This document shows, piece by piece, positions 45,396 to 56,226 of a stretch of 64,000 bases of DNA; position 1 is the stretch's first letter, and each line of letters opens with the position of its first letter. Source of the DNA: Simmondsia chinensis (lineage: Eukaryota > Streptophyta > Magnoliopsida > Caryophyllales > Simmondsiaceae); the NCBI GenBank assembly GCA_018398585.1, contig JAGTTD010000001.1:28093438-28157437 (forward strand), given 5' to 3'. The notes beneath the pieces are model-generated. The model was not told the DNA's origin and did not search any database. It saw nothing but the letters and a program-made list of their open reading frames with translations. A program made the translations under genes and the position numbers.

Positions 45396-46848
45396 TCAGG
45401 TGTTAAGTCCGACTGAAGCTGCATAGAGCTTCAGTTTATCAAGGGTCACACCCTTCATCAGCATATCCGCCAGATTCTCACTCCCACTGATTTTCTCCAA
45501 ACATAGCTCCCCTTCTTCAAGCAAATGACGAATGAAGTGATATCGAATCTGGATGTGTTTGGTCTTGGCATGATAAGCAGCATTCTTCTCCAGAAAGATC
45601 GCACTCTGATTATCATTGTACAAAGTGCCCTTCTCCAGTTTCTTTCCCAACTTTGTCAGGAAGCTCTGTAACCATACCATCTCCTTTGCTGCTTCAGACA
45701 CAGCAATGTACTCTGCTTCTGTTGTTGACAACGCAACAACCTTCTGTAAACTTGAACTCCACTAAAATGGCAGTACCACCCAAAGTATACATGTAACCGG
45801 TGGTACTTTTTCGACTATCAATGTCGCCAGCAAGATCAGTATCCACCTGACCTTGTAAACTCCGACCAGCAGATGTAAAGTTAAGACAAACATCAGTAGT
45901 ACCTCGAAGGTACCTCATGATCCATTTCACTGCCTCCCAGTGCTGTCTTCTAGGATTGTTCATGTATCGGCTTACCACTCCCACTGCATGGGCAATATCC
46001 GGTCAAGCACATACCATAGCATACATAAGCGACCCAACAGCTGAGGCATACGACAGCCTACTCATCTTCTCACATTCTTCCTCTGACTTAGGTGCCTGAT
46101 CTTGACTAAGTCGGAAATGATTTGCCAAAGGAGTGCTCACAGGTTTAGCTTTATCCATGTTGAACCGCTTCAGTACTCATTCGAAATACTCGGCTTGTGA
46201 CAACTTCAAGGTATCAACGGCCCTGACTCTGGTAATGCGCATGCCAAGGATTTGCTTCGCGGGTCCCAAATCCTTCATGGCAAAGTGACTCGACAACTGT
46301 CTCTTTAAATTCTCGATCTCCTCAATATCGGACCCAGCAATCAGCATGTCATCGACATATAGCAACAGAATGATGTATGAAAAGGCAAAGTGCTTGATAT
46401 AGCAACAATGGTCTGCTTGACACTTGGTATAACCGGCACCACTCATGAAACTATCGAACTTCTTATACCAGTATCTTGGAGCCTATTTCAGACCATACAA
46501 ACTTTTCTTTAGCTTACAAACCATATGCTCCTTCTTGGACTTTACGAATCCCTCTGGTTGTTGCATGTAGATGTCTTCTTCCAAGTCATCACACAAGAAC
46601 ACGGTTTTCACATCTAACTGCTCAAGATGTAGATTTTCCGCTGCCACTAGCCCCAGAACAAGTCTGATAGTTGTAAGCTTCACCATAGAAGAAAAGATCT
46701 CAGAATAATCAATTCCTCTCTTTTGCTGAAAACCCTTCACGACGAAACTGGCCTTGAGTGTCTTACTTCCATCAGGTTCATCTTTCACCCGATAGACCCG
46801 CTTATTGTGCAAAGCCTTCTTTCCTGCCGGTAACTCTGTCAACTCCAA
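45396..46848 (-). pseudogene. Reverse transcriptase and RNase H (Tork-like copia)
   Basis: The finger reads GFQQKRGIDYSEIFSSMVKL and LDVKTVFLCDDLEEDIYMQQ. The active site YVDDMLIAGSD is intact. RNase H ends with STTEAEYIAVSEAAKEM, NDNQSAIFLEKN and KTKHIQIRYHFIR. Frameshifts occur near 46480, 46180-45990 and 45700. Confidence 0.9.
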
Positions 46849-48071
46849 GTTTGATTGTCGTGTAAGGATCTCATTTCATCTTCCATAGCAAGCTCCCACT
46901 TGCTAGCGTATTCATCTTCAAGACTTTTTTTAAAACTCTGCGGTTCTCCTCCATCGGTCAACAGAATATAGTTCAGAGATGGAGAATATCGATCTGGAGG
47001 TCTAATAGTTCTTGCAGACCCGCGCAAGGATGAAGCAGGTGTACTCGACTCTGCTTCACTTGGAACTTCCTGCTGAATGACTGGCACCGGTGAGCTAATC
47101 GGTCCACTAGACTGAGAAGTGATGTCGGGAAGTGGCTCCAAACTAATACACTCTGGTTCATCCCGAACAGATCTCTCAAAATCTTTCTCTAAGATGGCTC
47201 GGTCTCGGTACAGAACTTTCTCATTGAAGACAACATCTTGACTTCTAACGATCTTCCGGTTCTTTTCATCCCAAAATCGATACCCGAACGACTCATCACC
47301 ATACCCGATGAAGAAACATTTCTTTGACTTGGCTTTAAGCTTATTCCTAGCATCAGAATCAAGCAAAACATAAGACGTGCATCTAAAGACCCGTATATGA
47401 GACAGTTTCACCTCTTTGCCACTCCAGACTTCTTCCGGCAGTCTGAAGCCTAAGGGAACGGATGGACCATGATTGATCAGATAAACAACAATGTTAACAG
47501 CATCCGCCTAGAACATCAGAGGCAGACCAGCATGCAGCCTCATGCTCCGAGCCCGTTCATTTATGGTTTTGTTCATGCATTCAGCAACACCATTAAGCTA
47601 AGGTGCCCTCGAGGGAGTCTTCTCCATTCTTATTCCGTTTGCAGCACAATATCTGACGAAGCCGCCATCAATGTATTCACCGCCATTATCGGAGCGCAAG
47701 CATTTCAGCTTGGAGTTTGATTCCATCTCTGCCATAGCCTTCCACTTCTTGAATACTTCAAACACCTCTGACTTGTGCTTCAAGAAGTATACCCAGACCT
47801 TCCTGCTGAAATCATCAATAAAGGTCACAGAAAATTGGGAACCACCAAGGGAAGAGACTGGGGCAGGTCCCCAGAGATCAACATGCATTAACTCCAGCCG
47901 CCGAGATCTCGGTGCTCGACCTTGCTTTGAAAAACTGACTTTCTTCTGCTTGCCAAGGATACAGCTTTCACATGTCCCAAGGTCCACTGACATCATGTTT
48001 GGTAATTTCCCTTTTGTAGCAAGGATCTTCATGCCCTTCTGACTTATATGTCCCATCCTGCAGTGCCACAT
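46839..48071 (-). pseudogene. Integrase (Tork-like copia)
   Basis: The head reads MWHCRMGHISQKGMKIL with CESCILGKQKKVSF. The core reads MHVDLWGPAPV, FIDDFSRKVWVYFL and LRSDNGGEYIDGGF, so the D, D and nearby residues of the catalytic triad are kept. A stop follows PSRAP near 47598. The C-terminal part (46839-47411) reads VFRCTSYVLLDSDARNK and FIGYGDESFGYRFWD. Confidence 0.9.
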
Positions 48072-48316
48072 TCAGACGTATTCTCGGATTTTGCAACAGA
48101 AACACTGTCAGCCGGTTTCGAGGTTAAATATAACGTGTCCGATTTCACACCACGGGCTAGCACCAGCGCACCCTTCGAAACCTTCTACTTTCCATTCGAG
48201 AGAGTGAAAGAATGACCGCTATCATCTAGCTGTCCCACAGTGATCAAGTTCGTTTGGGCACATGTCTAACATTGGTTAAAGTCCAAGTCGACCCATTTGG
48301 TAACATTTTACAGACG

Positions 48317-48460
48317 TCACCCTTTCCCCACGATGGCTAGTGGTTGACATTCAGCTAAATACACTTTACCGAAATTCCCGGCCACATAGTTTCTAATCAC
48401 CTCCTGACACGAGGTAGTGTGAAAAGACGCATCGGAGTCTAAGACCCAATCATCGATTGG
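48317..48460 (-). pseudogene. Protease (Tork-like copia)
   Basis: The frame reads DDWVLDSDASFHTTSCQEV. The catalytic motif DSGAS has become DSDAS, with Gly replaced by Asp, which should abolish activity. Confidence 0.85.
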
Positions 48461-48499
48461 AGAATGTACAACAAGAAGCAAAGCATCCTGTACTTCCTC

Positions 48500-48813
48500 G
48501 GTTACAATATTAGTTGAGTCTGAGTCAGACTTCTTAGTGGCTTTACAATCTCGTTTAAAATGACCCATTTCCTGCAATTCCAGCAAATATTTTTATGGCC
48601 CATTCGACCTTTGCTTCTCCCCTTAGGTCTAGACTTAGACCTACCTCTACGTGAATTTTTCTCAAAATTTCGACCACAAGTTTCAATATTTAAGGCTGAA
48701 CTCGACACATTTGACTTGCTTGAGTCATGCCGGCGCACTTCTTCAGATAGAATTAAACCACTTATGTTGTCATAATTTAACTTTTCTTTGCCCGCGATAT
48801 TGCTAACGGCCAT
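48500..48813 (-). pseudogene. Gag C-terminal part with zinc knuckle (Tork-like copia)
   Basis: It reads AVSNIAGKEKLNYDNISGLI, LSEEVRRHDSSK and a basic RGRSKSRPKGRSKGR stretch. The knuckle begins CWNCRK, and its second half (GHFKRDCKA) is in the next frame, so one frameshift cuts it. The frame is truncated at 48813. Confidence 0.85.
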
Positions 48814-49101
48814 TGCTGATGCTCATCGCTTAAGGACATTAGCATTACTTAGTTTTTAGGTGGTTAGGAAGTGGGTTGATATGTTAGATATTTTGTATAA
48901 ATAGGCATATAACCTCTTGTAATGAAGATATCCAATGAATGAATAATATTGATTTTACCCTCTCTCATCTGTAATTCTCTCCATTCTATCTCTCATCTCA
49001 TATTCTAATTCTTTCTCATCCCATGTTCTAACTCGCTTTTTTTCTCATCTTATACTCTTAACTCCCTTCACACCTATCACAAACCCTAGGTTTGTGACCT
49101 T

Positions 49102-49113
49102 TGGTATCAGAGC
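49102..49113 (+). other. Primer-binding site, initiator-Met tRNA
   Basis: It reads tggtatcagagc, exact for the plant initiator-Met tRNA complement, just after the 5' LTR end. Confidence 0.9.
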
Positions 49114-49329
49114 TTGTTGCTATTCGAGATCGGGAATTCATGTTAATCGTTTAACCTCCATTCATCATCAACTCGGTGAGCACGAAGGCTTGTTGTGTTC
49201 ACAATTCAAGAATTGAAATTCTTGATCGATTTTCGTTCCTTGTCAACAAGTTTTTTGCAATTTGGGTGTTAACAATCACTTCACGGGCATAGTCACTCTC
49301 GGCGACTACAAGAACCACATTGTGAAAAC

Positions 49330-49593
49330 ATGATAATGTCAAAAAGAAGTTGTGAAGAATGTTTTTCTTCTTTAGAGAAGCGTTTGGATGCCATATCCAA
49401 TGCTTGGCAACATGAAAGGGCGAAGAGAAAACAGGAACAACCAAGGCTCAATGATGAACTTCGATCTTCAAATGTGAAACTTCAGTCCTCACTTAATTCC
49501 TTGACAGAAGCTGTTAATAGACTTGTGCGCAACTACGAGAAGTGCCCTGAACAAGTCCCTGACTTTGCCCCCGATATCGTGGCCAATGGTTAG
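49330..49593 (+). CDS. 87-residue coiled-coil ORF inside the TRIM-like element
   Basis: It starts MIMSKRSCEECFSSLEKRLD, with a CxxC near the N-terminus, and continues with heptad-like Leu spacing (RLDAISNAW, LRSSNVKLQSSLNSL, TEAVNRLVRNY). It is Glu-, Lys- and Gln-rich. I do not recognise a family. Position after the primer site suits a gag remnant or a small gag-like accessory protein. It may equally be a chance frame; coding status is not established. Confidence 0.4.
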   Translation: MIMSKRSCEECFSSLEKRLDAISNAWQHERAKRKQEQPRLNDELRSSNVKLQSSLNSLTEAVNRLVRNYEKCPEQVPDFAPDIVANG

Positions 49594-50299
49594 ATAGTGG
49601 CAGCGGGTTCAAAATCGAAGACGAAACTACTCATGGATTGGGTACTAAAATGTTCACCACAATCTTAAAAATTGTGTTGTGATGACGTGAAGCTGTCGGT
49701 CAAGATTCGAGAATCCTTTGATTCCACCAAGAAACATCACCGCCCGATCAAGAATGAAATTCCTCATTAAAAAACTACAAAATTTTTTCGGTTTTTGGTT
49801 CACGTCAAATGTGTAAGGTTCGGGATGGTTCACAAAGAAGCCTGTTGAATGGTTTCAATAAGAAAGCAAAGAAGACTCGGGCATGGGGACGATTTCCTAG
49901 AACTGGGATTGGTACAAGAAGAACAAAACACTGGTACCGACCATGGCAATTAATCCCTGGGGACAAGGATTATTTCTTCGATTGGGAATAGCGGGTATGT
50001 ACCTAGGGGGCCAGTTGGTCGGAATACGGAAGGGAATCGGTTAGCCTACTTGGATGTTCTCGGAGAAGGCTTGGTGATCGATAGTTTGTAGCTTGGATTA
50101 TCACACATTATGTAGTAGGATATTTTCATGTAATAGTTTGTTACAAGATTTAGTAGTTTGTTATGTTAATATTAGTTAAATACATGGATTAGGTCATTAT
50201 GCTTAGTTAGATATTATGTTAGATTGTTAAATAGTGTGTACTAGAAATAATGTGTAGTAGAATAGTCATGTGTTAGTTATGATTTGAAGAGGTGGTGAA

Positions 50300-50831
50300 T
50301 GTCACGAACATGGTCCGTGAACTATCAAAAGCTACGTCACCGTAGCACATGGCTTGCCGCAACAAAGGACAATGTGTGGTATCATGTGCCATGGGTAGCA
50401 TCATAGCATCATGTCACGCAGTAGGAGTGTCGCGCACACTGTCAGTGCAATCCTTGTCACAACTGGGTCATGTTAGTGGCAGTGTGGTTGCTGTGTCACT
50501 GTCATATGCGCTCGCGGATATTGGCGGGAAGCACACGGTCGCATTGCTGATGCTCACCACTTGGGGACATTTGGCATTACTTAGTTTTTAGGTAGTTAGG
50601 AAGTGGGTTGATATGTTAGATATTTTAAATAAATAGGTATATAACCTCTTGTAATGAAGATATCCAATGAATGAATAATATTGATTTTACCCTCTCTCAT
50701 ATCTAATTCTCTCCATTCTATCTCCCATCCCATATTCTAATTCTTTCTCATCCCACATTCTAACTCTCTTTTCTTTGTCATCTCATACTCTAACTCACTC
50801 TCCGGCTGTCACAAACCCTAGGTTTGTGGCA
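50300..50831 (+). repeat. 3' LTR of the TRIM-like element
   Basis: It begins tgtcacgaacatgg and ends aggtttgtggca. The 3' 280 bases match 48814-49099. TATA-like aaataaatagg lies near 50626. Confidence 0.85.
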
Positions 50832-50841
50832 TAAGTCTTAT

Positions 50842-51531
50842 TGGGAAAAATTAACTTATTTCCCTCTTTATGTTAATCAAATAGGCAATCACAAAACACC
50901 ACCAATTCACAAAGGAGAATGGAGCAACAATCAAACAAATCAATCCACAAATAAATAAAAGGAGACACACGATTTTTATGTGGAAAACCCCTCCAATGTG
51001 AAGGGGAAAAACCACAGGATTGTCAATAAAAGGTACCTTTTTTCACTATCACCAAATCACAAGTGAATACACAAATTTATCTTCTCTAGACCAAGGTAGA
51101 GGCATACAAATCATCAAAAGAGTCCTTGGAATGACAAATCTCCTAAAAATCTCACCCTGAGGTGGAAAATATCAAAAATCGTATGGGAAATAGGGTTGAG
51201 CAAAATACCAATTTCTGAGAGGCGAAATGACAATCTGACCGTTGGATATGAAGGTCAATATGGCAAGAACAGCATACTAAAATTTCATCCCGATCGAAGA
51301 ACGTTTGAGAGTCAATTGGAGCCGGGAAAGCTTCTGTGCAACTCCCTCTCCTGCTCTCTGCGATTTTCTCTCTCTGTTTTTCAGCGTTTTTTTACTGCAG
51401 AATGTACCAGCCCTCAAGTGCCATAATTTTTGTTTTCATTAATTTTAATTACAATTCATATTGGGTCAAAGTAATAACAAAGCCCAAATAAAACCGGGCT
51501 TCTTCCTCCAAGTTGGAGGGAATACCCAACA
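50842..51531 (-). repeat. 3' LTR of the second truncated copia element
   Basis: It runs from tgggaaaaatt to ggaatacccaaca. The right edge is firm because a polypurine tract abuts it. The left edge is estimated. Confidence 0.75.
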
Positions 51532-51699
51532 AATTTTCCCCTCACTTCGACTTGGGGGGTTCGACCAAACCGGCTCTCTTTCTGCAAGCAACGAGAGTCT
51601 CCTTCGGTAAGGCCTTCATTAACATGTCCGCACTATTTTCCTTGGTGTGGATCTTCTCAAGTTGAAACAACTTGGACTCTAACATATCTCAAATCCAAT

Positions 51700-53318
51700 G
51701 ATATCATTTACCAATATGCTTGGTTCGATAATGATAAGTGGCATTCTTGGCAAGGTGGATGGCACTCTGACTATCACAGTATAGAACATATTTTTCTTGC
51801 TTCATACCTAATTCCTGCAAGAAATTCATCATCCATATCAGTTCTTTACCAGCTTCAATTGCTGCAATATACTCGGCTTCAGTAGTTGGCAATGCCACAC
51901 ATTTCTGCAATTTTGATTGCCAAGACACGGCCCCCCTTGCGAATGTCATCAAATACCCCGAAGTAGACTTATAGAAATATCTCCAGATATATCTGCATCT
52001 GTGTAACCAGCTAACACAGGCTGTCCCGGGCCAAAATATAAACACACACTGGAAGTACCTCGAAGATACCGAAAGATCCATTTCACAGCTGCCCAATGAT
52101 CTTTACTTGCTTTTGACATAAAGCGGCTAACAACCCCAATGGCATGCGCGATGTCCGGTCTAGTGCATACCATGGCATACATCAAGCTTCCCACGGCTGA
52201 TTTATAGGGAACTTTCATCATCTCTTCCTTGTCTTTCTCACTTATAGGACACTGATTCGAACTTAACCTCATATGACCTGCAAGTGGAGAACTCATGGGT
52301 TTAGCCTTGCTCATGTTGAATCTCTCTAACAGTTTCTCAATGTATCTTTCTTGTTATAGCCACAACTTCTTATTTCTTCTATCATGATCGATCTTCATGC
52401 CTGAGATCTGCTTTGCAGGGCCAAGGTGCTTCATTGCAAAGGACTTACTCAGTGCACTCTGCAGATTTGCAATCTTTTTGGCATCACGACCTACAATTAA
52501 CATATCATCAATATAAAGTAGGAGAATAAGAAAATCTCCCTTAGCATAGTTCTTCACAAACACACAATGATCAAAACGTGTTTTGTGGAAGCCATGATTA
52601 ATGAATGACTCAAATTTTCTGTACCACTGCCGAGGTACTTGTTTCAATGTGTACAAACTTTTCTTCAACTGACATACATGATTCTCCTTCCCTTAACCTG
52701 AAAACCCTCAGGTTACACCATGTAGATCTCTTCCTCTAAGTCACCATGTAGAATGGTAGTCTTCACATCGAGCTGTTCAACCTCTAAATCCATACTGGCA
52801 GCCAAACTGAGAACAACCCTGACTGAAGACATCTTTACAACTGGAGAAAAGATCTCATCAAAGTCAATGCCTTTCTTTTGACTGAAACCCTTCACAACCA
52901 ATCTCGCCTTGTACCTTGGCTGTGAGCAATTCTCTTCAGTCTTCAATCTGAAAATCCACTTATTCTTGAGTGCTCTCTTTCCCTTAGGCAACTTCACCAA
53001 GTCAAAAGTTTGATTCTCATGCAAGGACTTCATCTCGTCTTGCATGGCACTGTACCATTCATCATGGTTCACATGTGACATGGCCTCCTCATAACTCTCT
53101 GGTTCTCCCTCATCAGTCAACATCACATACTCATGTGCTGAATATCTAGTAAAAGATTGTCTATCTCTGGTGGATCTCCTCAACTGAGTCTCTACTGGTG
53201 GCTTTGTAGGAACTTGTGGTGGATTATCATCACCACCATCATCATCAATAACAGGATCTGTATCATCATAATTTTTCTGAACAACTCCCCTATCATTAAC
53301 ACGCTTAGTAGTTAGCAT
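51700..53318 (-). pseudogene. Reverse transcriptase and RNase H (second truncated copia)
   Basis: It reads [39 protein letters not shown], then in a changed frame KKSLYTLKQVPRQWYRKF and the intact active site YIDDMLIVGRD. RNase H reads PTTEAEYIAAIEAGKELIW and YCDSQSAIHLAKN. There are frame changes near 52700, 52350 and 51960. Confidence 0.9.
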
Positions 53319-53329
53319 TGGATTTTAGT

Positions 53330-53933
53330 TGACTCTGACACCTGAAGAAAACTCTCACTGCTTTGTCTTCTCACAATCTTCAATGGTTTCCTTTCTCTGC
53401 TTCTGATCACTTTTTTGTCAAACTGGATCCCATAATTTGTACCCAAGCTCATCTTCTAAGTATTCTAGGAAAATGCACTGCTTCTTCTTACTATCAAGCT
53501 TGGATCTCTCATCTCTAGGTATATGCAAAAAGGCTCTGCACCCAAAGACTTTGAAATGTCTGTATGAAACATCTTTCCTTGTCCACACTCTCTGAGGAAC
53601 ATCACCTTCAAGTGGAACTGAAGGATAAAGGTTGATCAGGTACATAGCAGTCATCACTGCCTCTGCCTGAAAGGACTTTGGCAGCTTTGCATGAGAGAGC
53701 ATGCAATGAATCTTCAATTGTTATGTTCATTCTCTCAGCAACTCCATTGGAACAGTTTTCTGAAGTTTGGTCCCACTATTTTTGCGGCATTTTTCAAATG
53801 GACCCCTGTACTCTCCACCATTGTCTGCTCTGACACACTTCAGCTTCCTACCAGTTTCCCTTTTAACTTTGGCCTGAAACTACTTGAATGCTTCTAGAAC
53901 CTGGTCTTTGTTTTTCAACACGAGGACCCACAC
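53330..53933 (-). pseudogene. Integrase, C-terminal half (second truncated copia)
   Basis: It reads a broken core end with ADNGGEYRGPF (near 53800-53830) and then MKIHCMLSHAKLPKSFQAEA, VFGCRAFLHIPRDERSKLD and FLEYLEDELGYKLWD. The sequence breaks off at WVLVLKNKDQVLEAFK. Confidence 0.85.
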
Positions 53934-54799
53934 TATTTTTAATTTTTTTAAATTTGTGTACTTAGAATATTTTATTTAATTTTTATTTCCTTTTTTCTTT
54001 CCTTTTCTTTCTCCTGTCACCCCACTATTTTCCACAAGAACAGGCGAGTGTAAAGCGAGTGGGGAGGGAGGCGACTGTGTCCCTAGATGAATATAAGGAA
54101 AATTTGCATAAATCATGGAATTAATCTAGCCTCTTAACTTTGTTTTTTTGGATCAAAATGTAGCCTCTAATATGGCAGAGATTTTAGCATAAATCATGGA
54201 GCTAATCTAGCCTCTTTCATAGGACAAATTTTAGCAAGATAATTAGAAAATGAATCTTGACAACATTCAACGCATAAAAAAGGTATTCTCGGTCTACATA
54301 TTTTGTAGGGATAGAATAAAACTTGAATAAGGAAATAAAACCATTTTCTTAAGAAAACTATGCCTTATATATCTATCTTATCAGGATAATATGGAATATA
54401 AAATATTTAAATCAGAAAAAAAAAAAAAACCTTAGAAGCTGAAAAACAAATAAGTTTCTAAAAAATTGTAAAAAAAATTAATATTTCAAAAACAAATTTA
54501 AAAGATATGACGAAAATAAAACATAAAATATTTTTTAAAAATCTTGTTTCAAATGAATTGAGTTCAAATGAATAAAATACATTTATATAATAATTTTCCA
54601 AACCCTTTTAGTTTTATCTCTTTTCTATTTTCCAGATTTATGAATCTGATTTTAAAATCTACTTATATTTTTTCATTAAAAACATTTTTCCATTTTCTAG
54701 ATCTGTATTATGATTATTACAAGTAATTAAGAACATTACCAAATTTCAGTAAAGAAAAAAATTGTAAAGAAATGGTATGAAATTGATAATGCATATGTA
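53934..54799. other. AT-rich DNA in intron 8
   Basis: No gene or domain. A diverged direct repeat (cataaatcatgga.(c/t)taatctagcctct) occurs near 54110-54140 and 54190-54215. Confidence 0.55.
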
Positions 54800-54844
54800 A
54801 AGCAACATTCCTAGTGCCCTAAGGGCCCCCGCCTAAGCAGGGTC

Positions 54845-54861
54845 GGGGGGGGGGGGGGGGG
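54845..54861. repeat. Poly-G run of 17 bases inside the composite SINE
   Basis: It lies where related copies read a short C/G-rich string (cagacccc on the other strand). It is a copy-specific expansion. Confidence 0.85.
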
Positions 54862-54868
54862 TGAGGGG

Positions 54869-55012
54869 TGGATGTACGTAGCCTTCCCCCTTCAGGGTAC
54901 CCTGAAAGGAGGCTGTTTCCGAAAACTCCCAATCTAAGGGTGGATGTACGTAGCCTTCCCCCTTCAGGGTACCCCGAAAGGAGGCTGTTTCTGAGAATCC
55001 CCAACCTAAGGA
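54869..55012. repeat. 72-bp tandem duplication in the composite SINE
   Basis: The block tggatgtacgtagccttcccc... starts at 54869 and 54941. Copies differ at a few sites (tttccgaaaactcccaat / tttctgagaatccccaac). Confidence 0.88.
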
Positions 55013-55120
55013 GTGCAACACAAGGACTTCCCAGGAGGTCACCCATCTTCGTATTACTCACGCCCAAGCACGCTTAACTTCGGAGTTCTAATGGAATCCG
55101 GTGCTTATGTGTTGGTACCC
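55010..55120 (-). promoter_or_regulatory. 5S rRNA-derived sequence with an internal Pol III promoter
   Basis: On the minus strand it reads gggtaccaacacataagcacc, ccggattccattagaactcc and onward to gttgcactcc, nearly the whole 5S rRNA. Box A (agttaagcgtgcttgggc, 55062-55079), the intermediate element (gatgggtgacc, 55037-55047) and Box C (tcctgggaagtccttgtg, 55019-55036) are all kept, with one change in Box C. About eight bases near the 5S start are missing. It is not in a 5S tandem array. Confidence 0.88.
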
Positions 55121-55127
55121 TCTTAGG

Positions 55128-55483
55128 TAATGCATACATATACCCTTTAAATGAGTAGTTTTTGGTGAACTAAAAAAATATCTCACATTTTTTTCCTAAA
55201 AATAGACAGCCCCGTTTTAAAAATAAAATCAAATGCTTTACCCTGTTAGAGAAATACAACATAACAGGTACTATCAAATCGGCTTCAAGGCTTGTAACGA
55301 ACTACTTTCCTTAAGACTTATTTTGGGCTTATCGAAATAGTCTCGATGATACAATGATAACCACAACATAAAGAGAGAATGAATGTAGGAAGGATGGATT
55401 TCCGAGATGAAAGAAGTAGAGAATGATATGGACTTTTAAATGATTTTTCAAGTGCTTTATATTGAAATTTTGGGGTAGAGTGC
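55128..55483. other. Unassigned AT-rich DNA
   Basis: No domain, repeat or gene is recognised between the composite SINE and the next copia element. Confidence 0.5.
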
Positions 55484-56190
55484 TTCAATTTTGAAGTTTT
55501 GTGATTTTACCTCTATCCCACATTGGAAAAATAGTGAAAGGGTGACTAGTTTATATACTTCCCTCTTCTTATACTTGTTAAAGTATTGTGGGCCTATAGT
55601 GGGTTTGGGGAATCACACGAGCATGTGCCCGCCCCGCCTCGCCAAGTGGCGGTGTGGTGTGGACTTTTTTTAATCTGGGCTTTTATTTTTACTGACACTT
55701 TATTTTATTTATCTTTAATGAACTCCAGGGGAGTTCTGGGACTGTGCTCGAGGCTGTTTAGCTCAAGCTCGAGGGTCCCTTGTGTCCAATCTCGAGGCTG
55801 TTTAGCTCGAGCCTCTATGTCCGTTAGTCTAGGTTCGAGCTCGAGGCCCCTTACTTGAGCTCGAGATACGCGTTTGACTCCGTCTTGCCCCACTCCTTAC
55901 CATAATCGTTTTGGCCTTGATTGTGCCCGGATTTTGTGCACCTCCATATCCGCCAGTTTCTTTATCATAGCCGGATATCTTGCCCACAATCTTAACTGAT
56001 TCTTGCATGCACGTTAAGTATCTTCGGCTATAAATACCGTGCTTTGAGAGGCTGTTTAATACACTGAGAAACACATGAATACACTGAAAAAAGGCAGAAA
56101 GTATTCTCTTCTTCTTCCCACTGATTTGTTCTTACTCTGGTTACTGAGCAAGTTAGGTGTACTCCAACCCTTCTCTATTCTAGGTCAAGT
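55484..56190 (+). repeat. 5' LTR (approximate) of the + strand copia element
   Basis: It starts near tgcttcaattttgaag. It includes a direct repeat, ctcgaggctgtttagctc, near 55746 and 55792, and a TATA-like ctataaatacc near 56030. The end is not firm. Confidence 0.6.
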
Positions 56191-56226
56191 CAAGACTTTG
56201 AGAAAGATAATCAAACTTGTAGAGGA

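Larger units (their letters stand above)
44890..48813 (-). mobile_element. 5'-truncated Ty1/copia element (Tork-like)
   Basis: On the minus strand, gag (from 48813), protease, integrase, reverse transcriptase, RNase H, a polypurine tract and the 3' LTR (44890-45314) follow in copia order. The 5' LTR and gag start are missing; gag is joined directly to a TRIM-like element. Several frames are long, so decay is moderate. It lies in intron 8, antisense to the host gene. Confidence 0.9.
48814..50831 (+). mobile_element. Non-autonomous LTR retrotransposon, TRIM-like
   Basis: A partial 5' LTR (48814-49099) and a complete 3' LTR (50300-50831) share acttagtttttaggt, gggttgatatgttagatatt and aaaccctaggtttgtg. 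A primer site for initiator-Met tRNA (tggtatcagagc, 49102-49113) follows the 5' LTR. The internal 1.2 kb has no reverse transcriptase or integrase. It holds one 87-codon frame. The 5' LTR has lost its first part where it meets copia gag. Confidence 0.85.
50842..53933 (-). mobile_element. 5'-truncated Ty1/copia element
   Basis: On the minus strand: integrase core end, reverse transcriptase, RNase H, polypurine tract (gaggggaaaatt) and 3' LTR (50842-51531). It begins abruptly at about 53933, inside integrase, so gag, protease and the 5' LTR are absent. It is related to but distinct from the copia element at 44890-48813. Confidence 0.87.
54800..55127 (-). mobile_element. Composite SINE: 5S rRNA head joined to the angiosperm SINE 3' domain
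   Basis: On the minus strand a 5S rRNA-like head (55120 to 55010) is followed at once by aggttggggattctcagaaac, the start of the shared 3' domain, with ggaaggctacgtacatccacc. The domain's first 72 bases are present twice (54941-55012 and 54869-54940). The end reads gaccctgcttaggcggggg, then agggcactaggaatgttg. Flanks taatgcatatgta (54787-54799) and taatgcatacata (55128-55140) match at 11 of 13 sites. Head and tail share one orientation inside one target duplication, so this was one retroposed unit. A Cassandra-type element (5S in the LTR) is the main alternative, but no LTR features surround it. Confidence 0.82.

Noticed and set aside
55010..55120. A functional 5S rRNA gene
   Set aside because: It is a single copy with a deletion near its start and several substitutions, joined to a SINE tail and flanked by a target duplication. 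Working 5S genes lie in tandem arrays.
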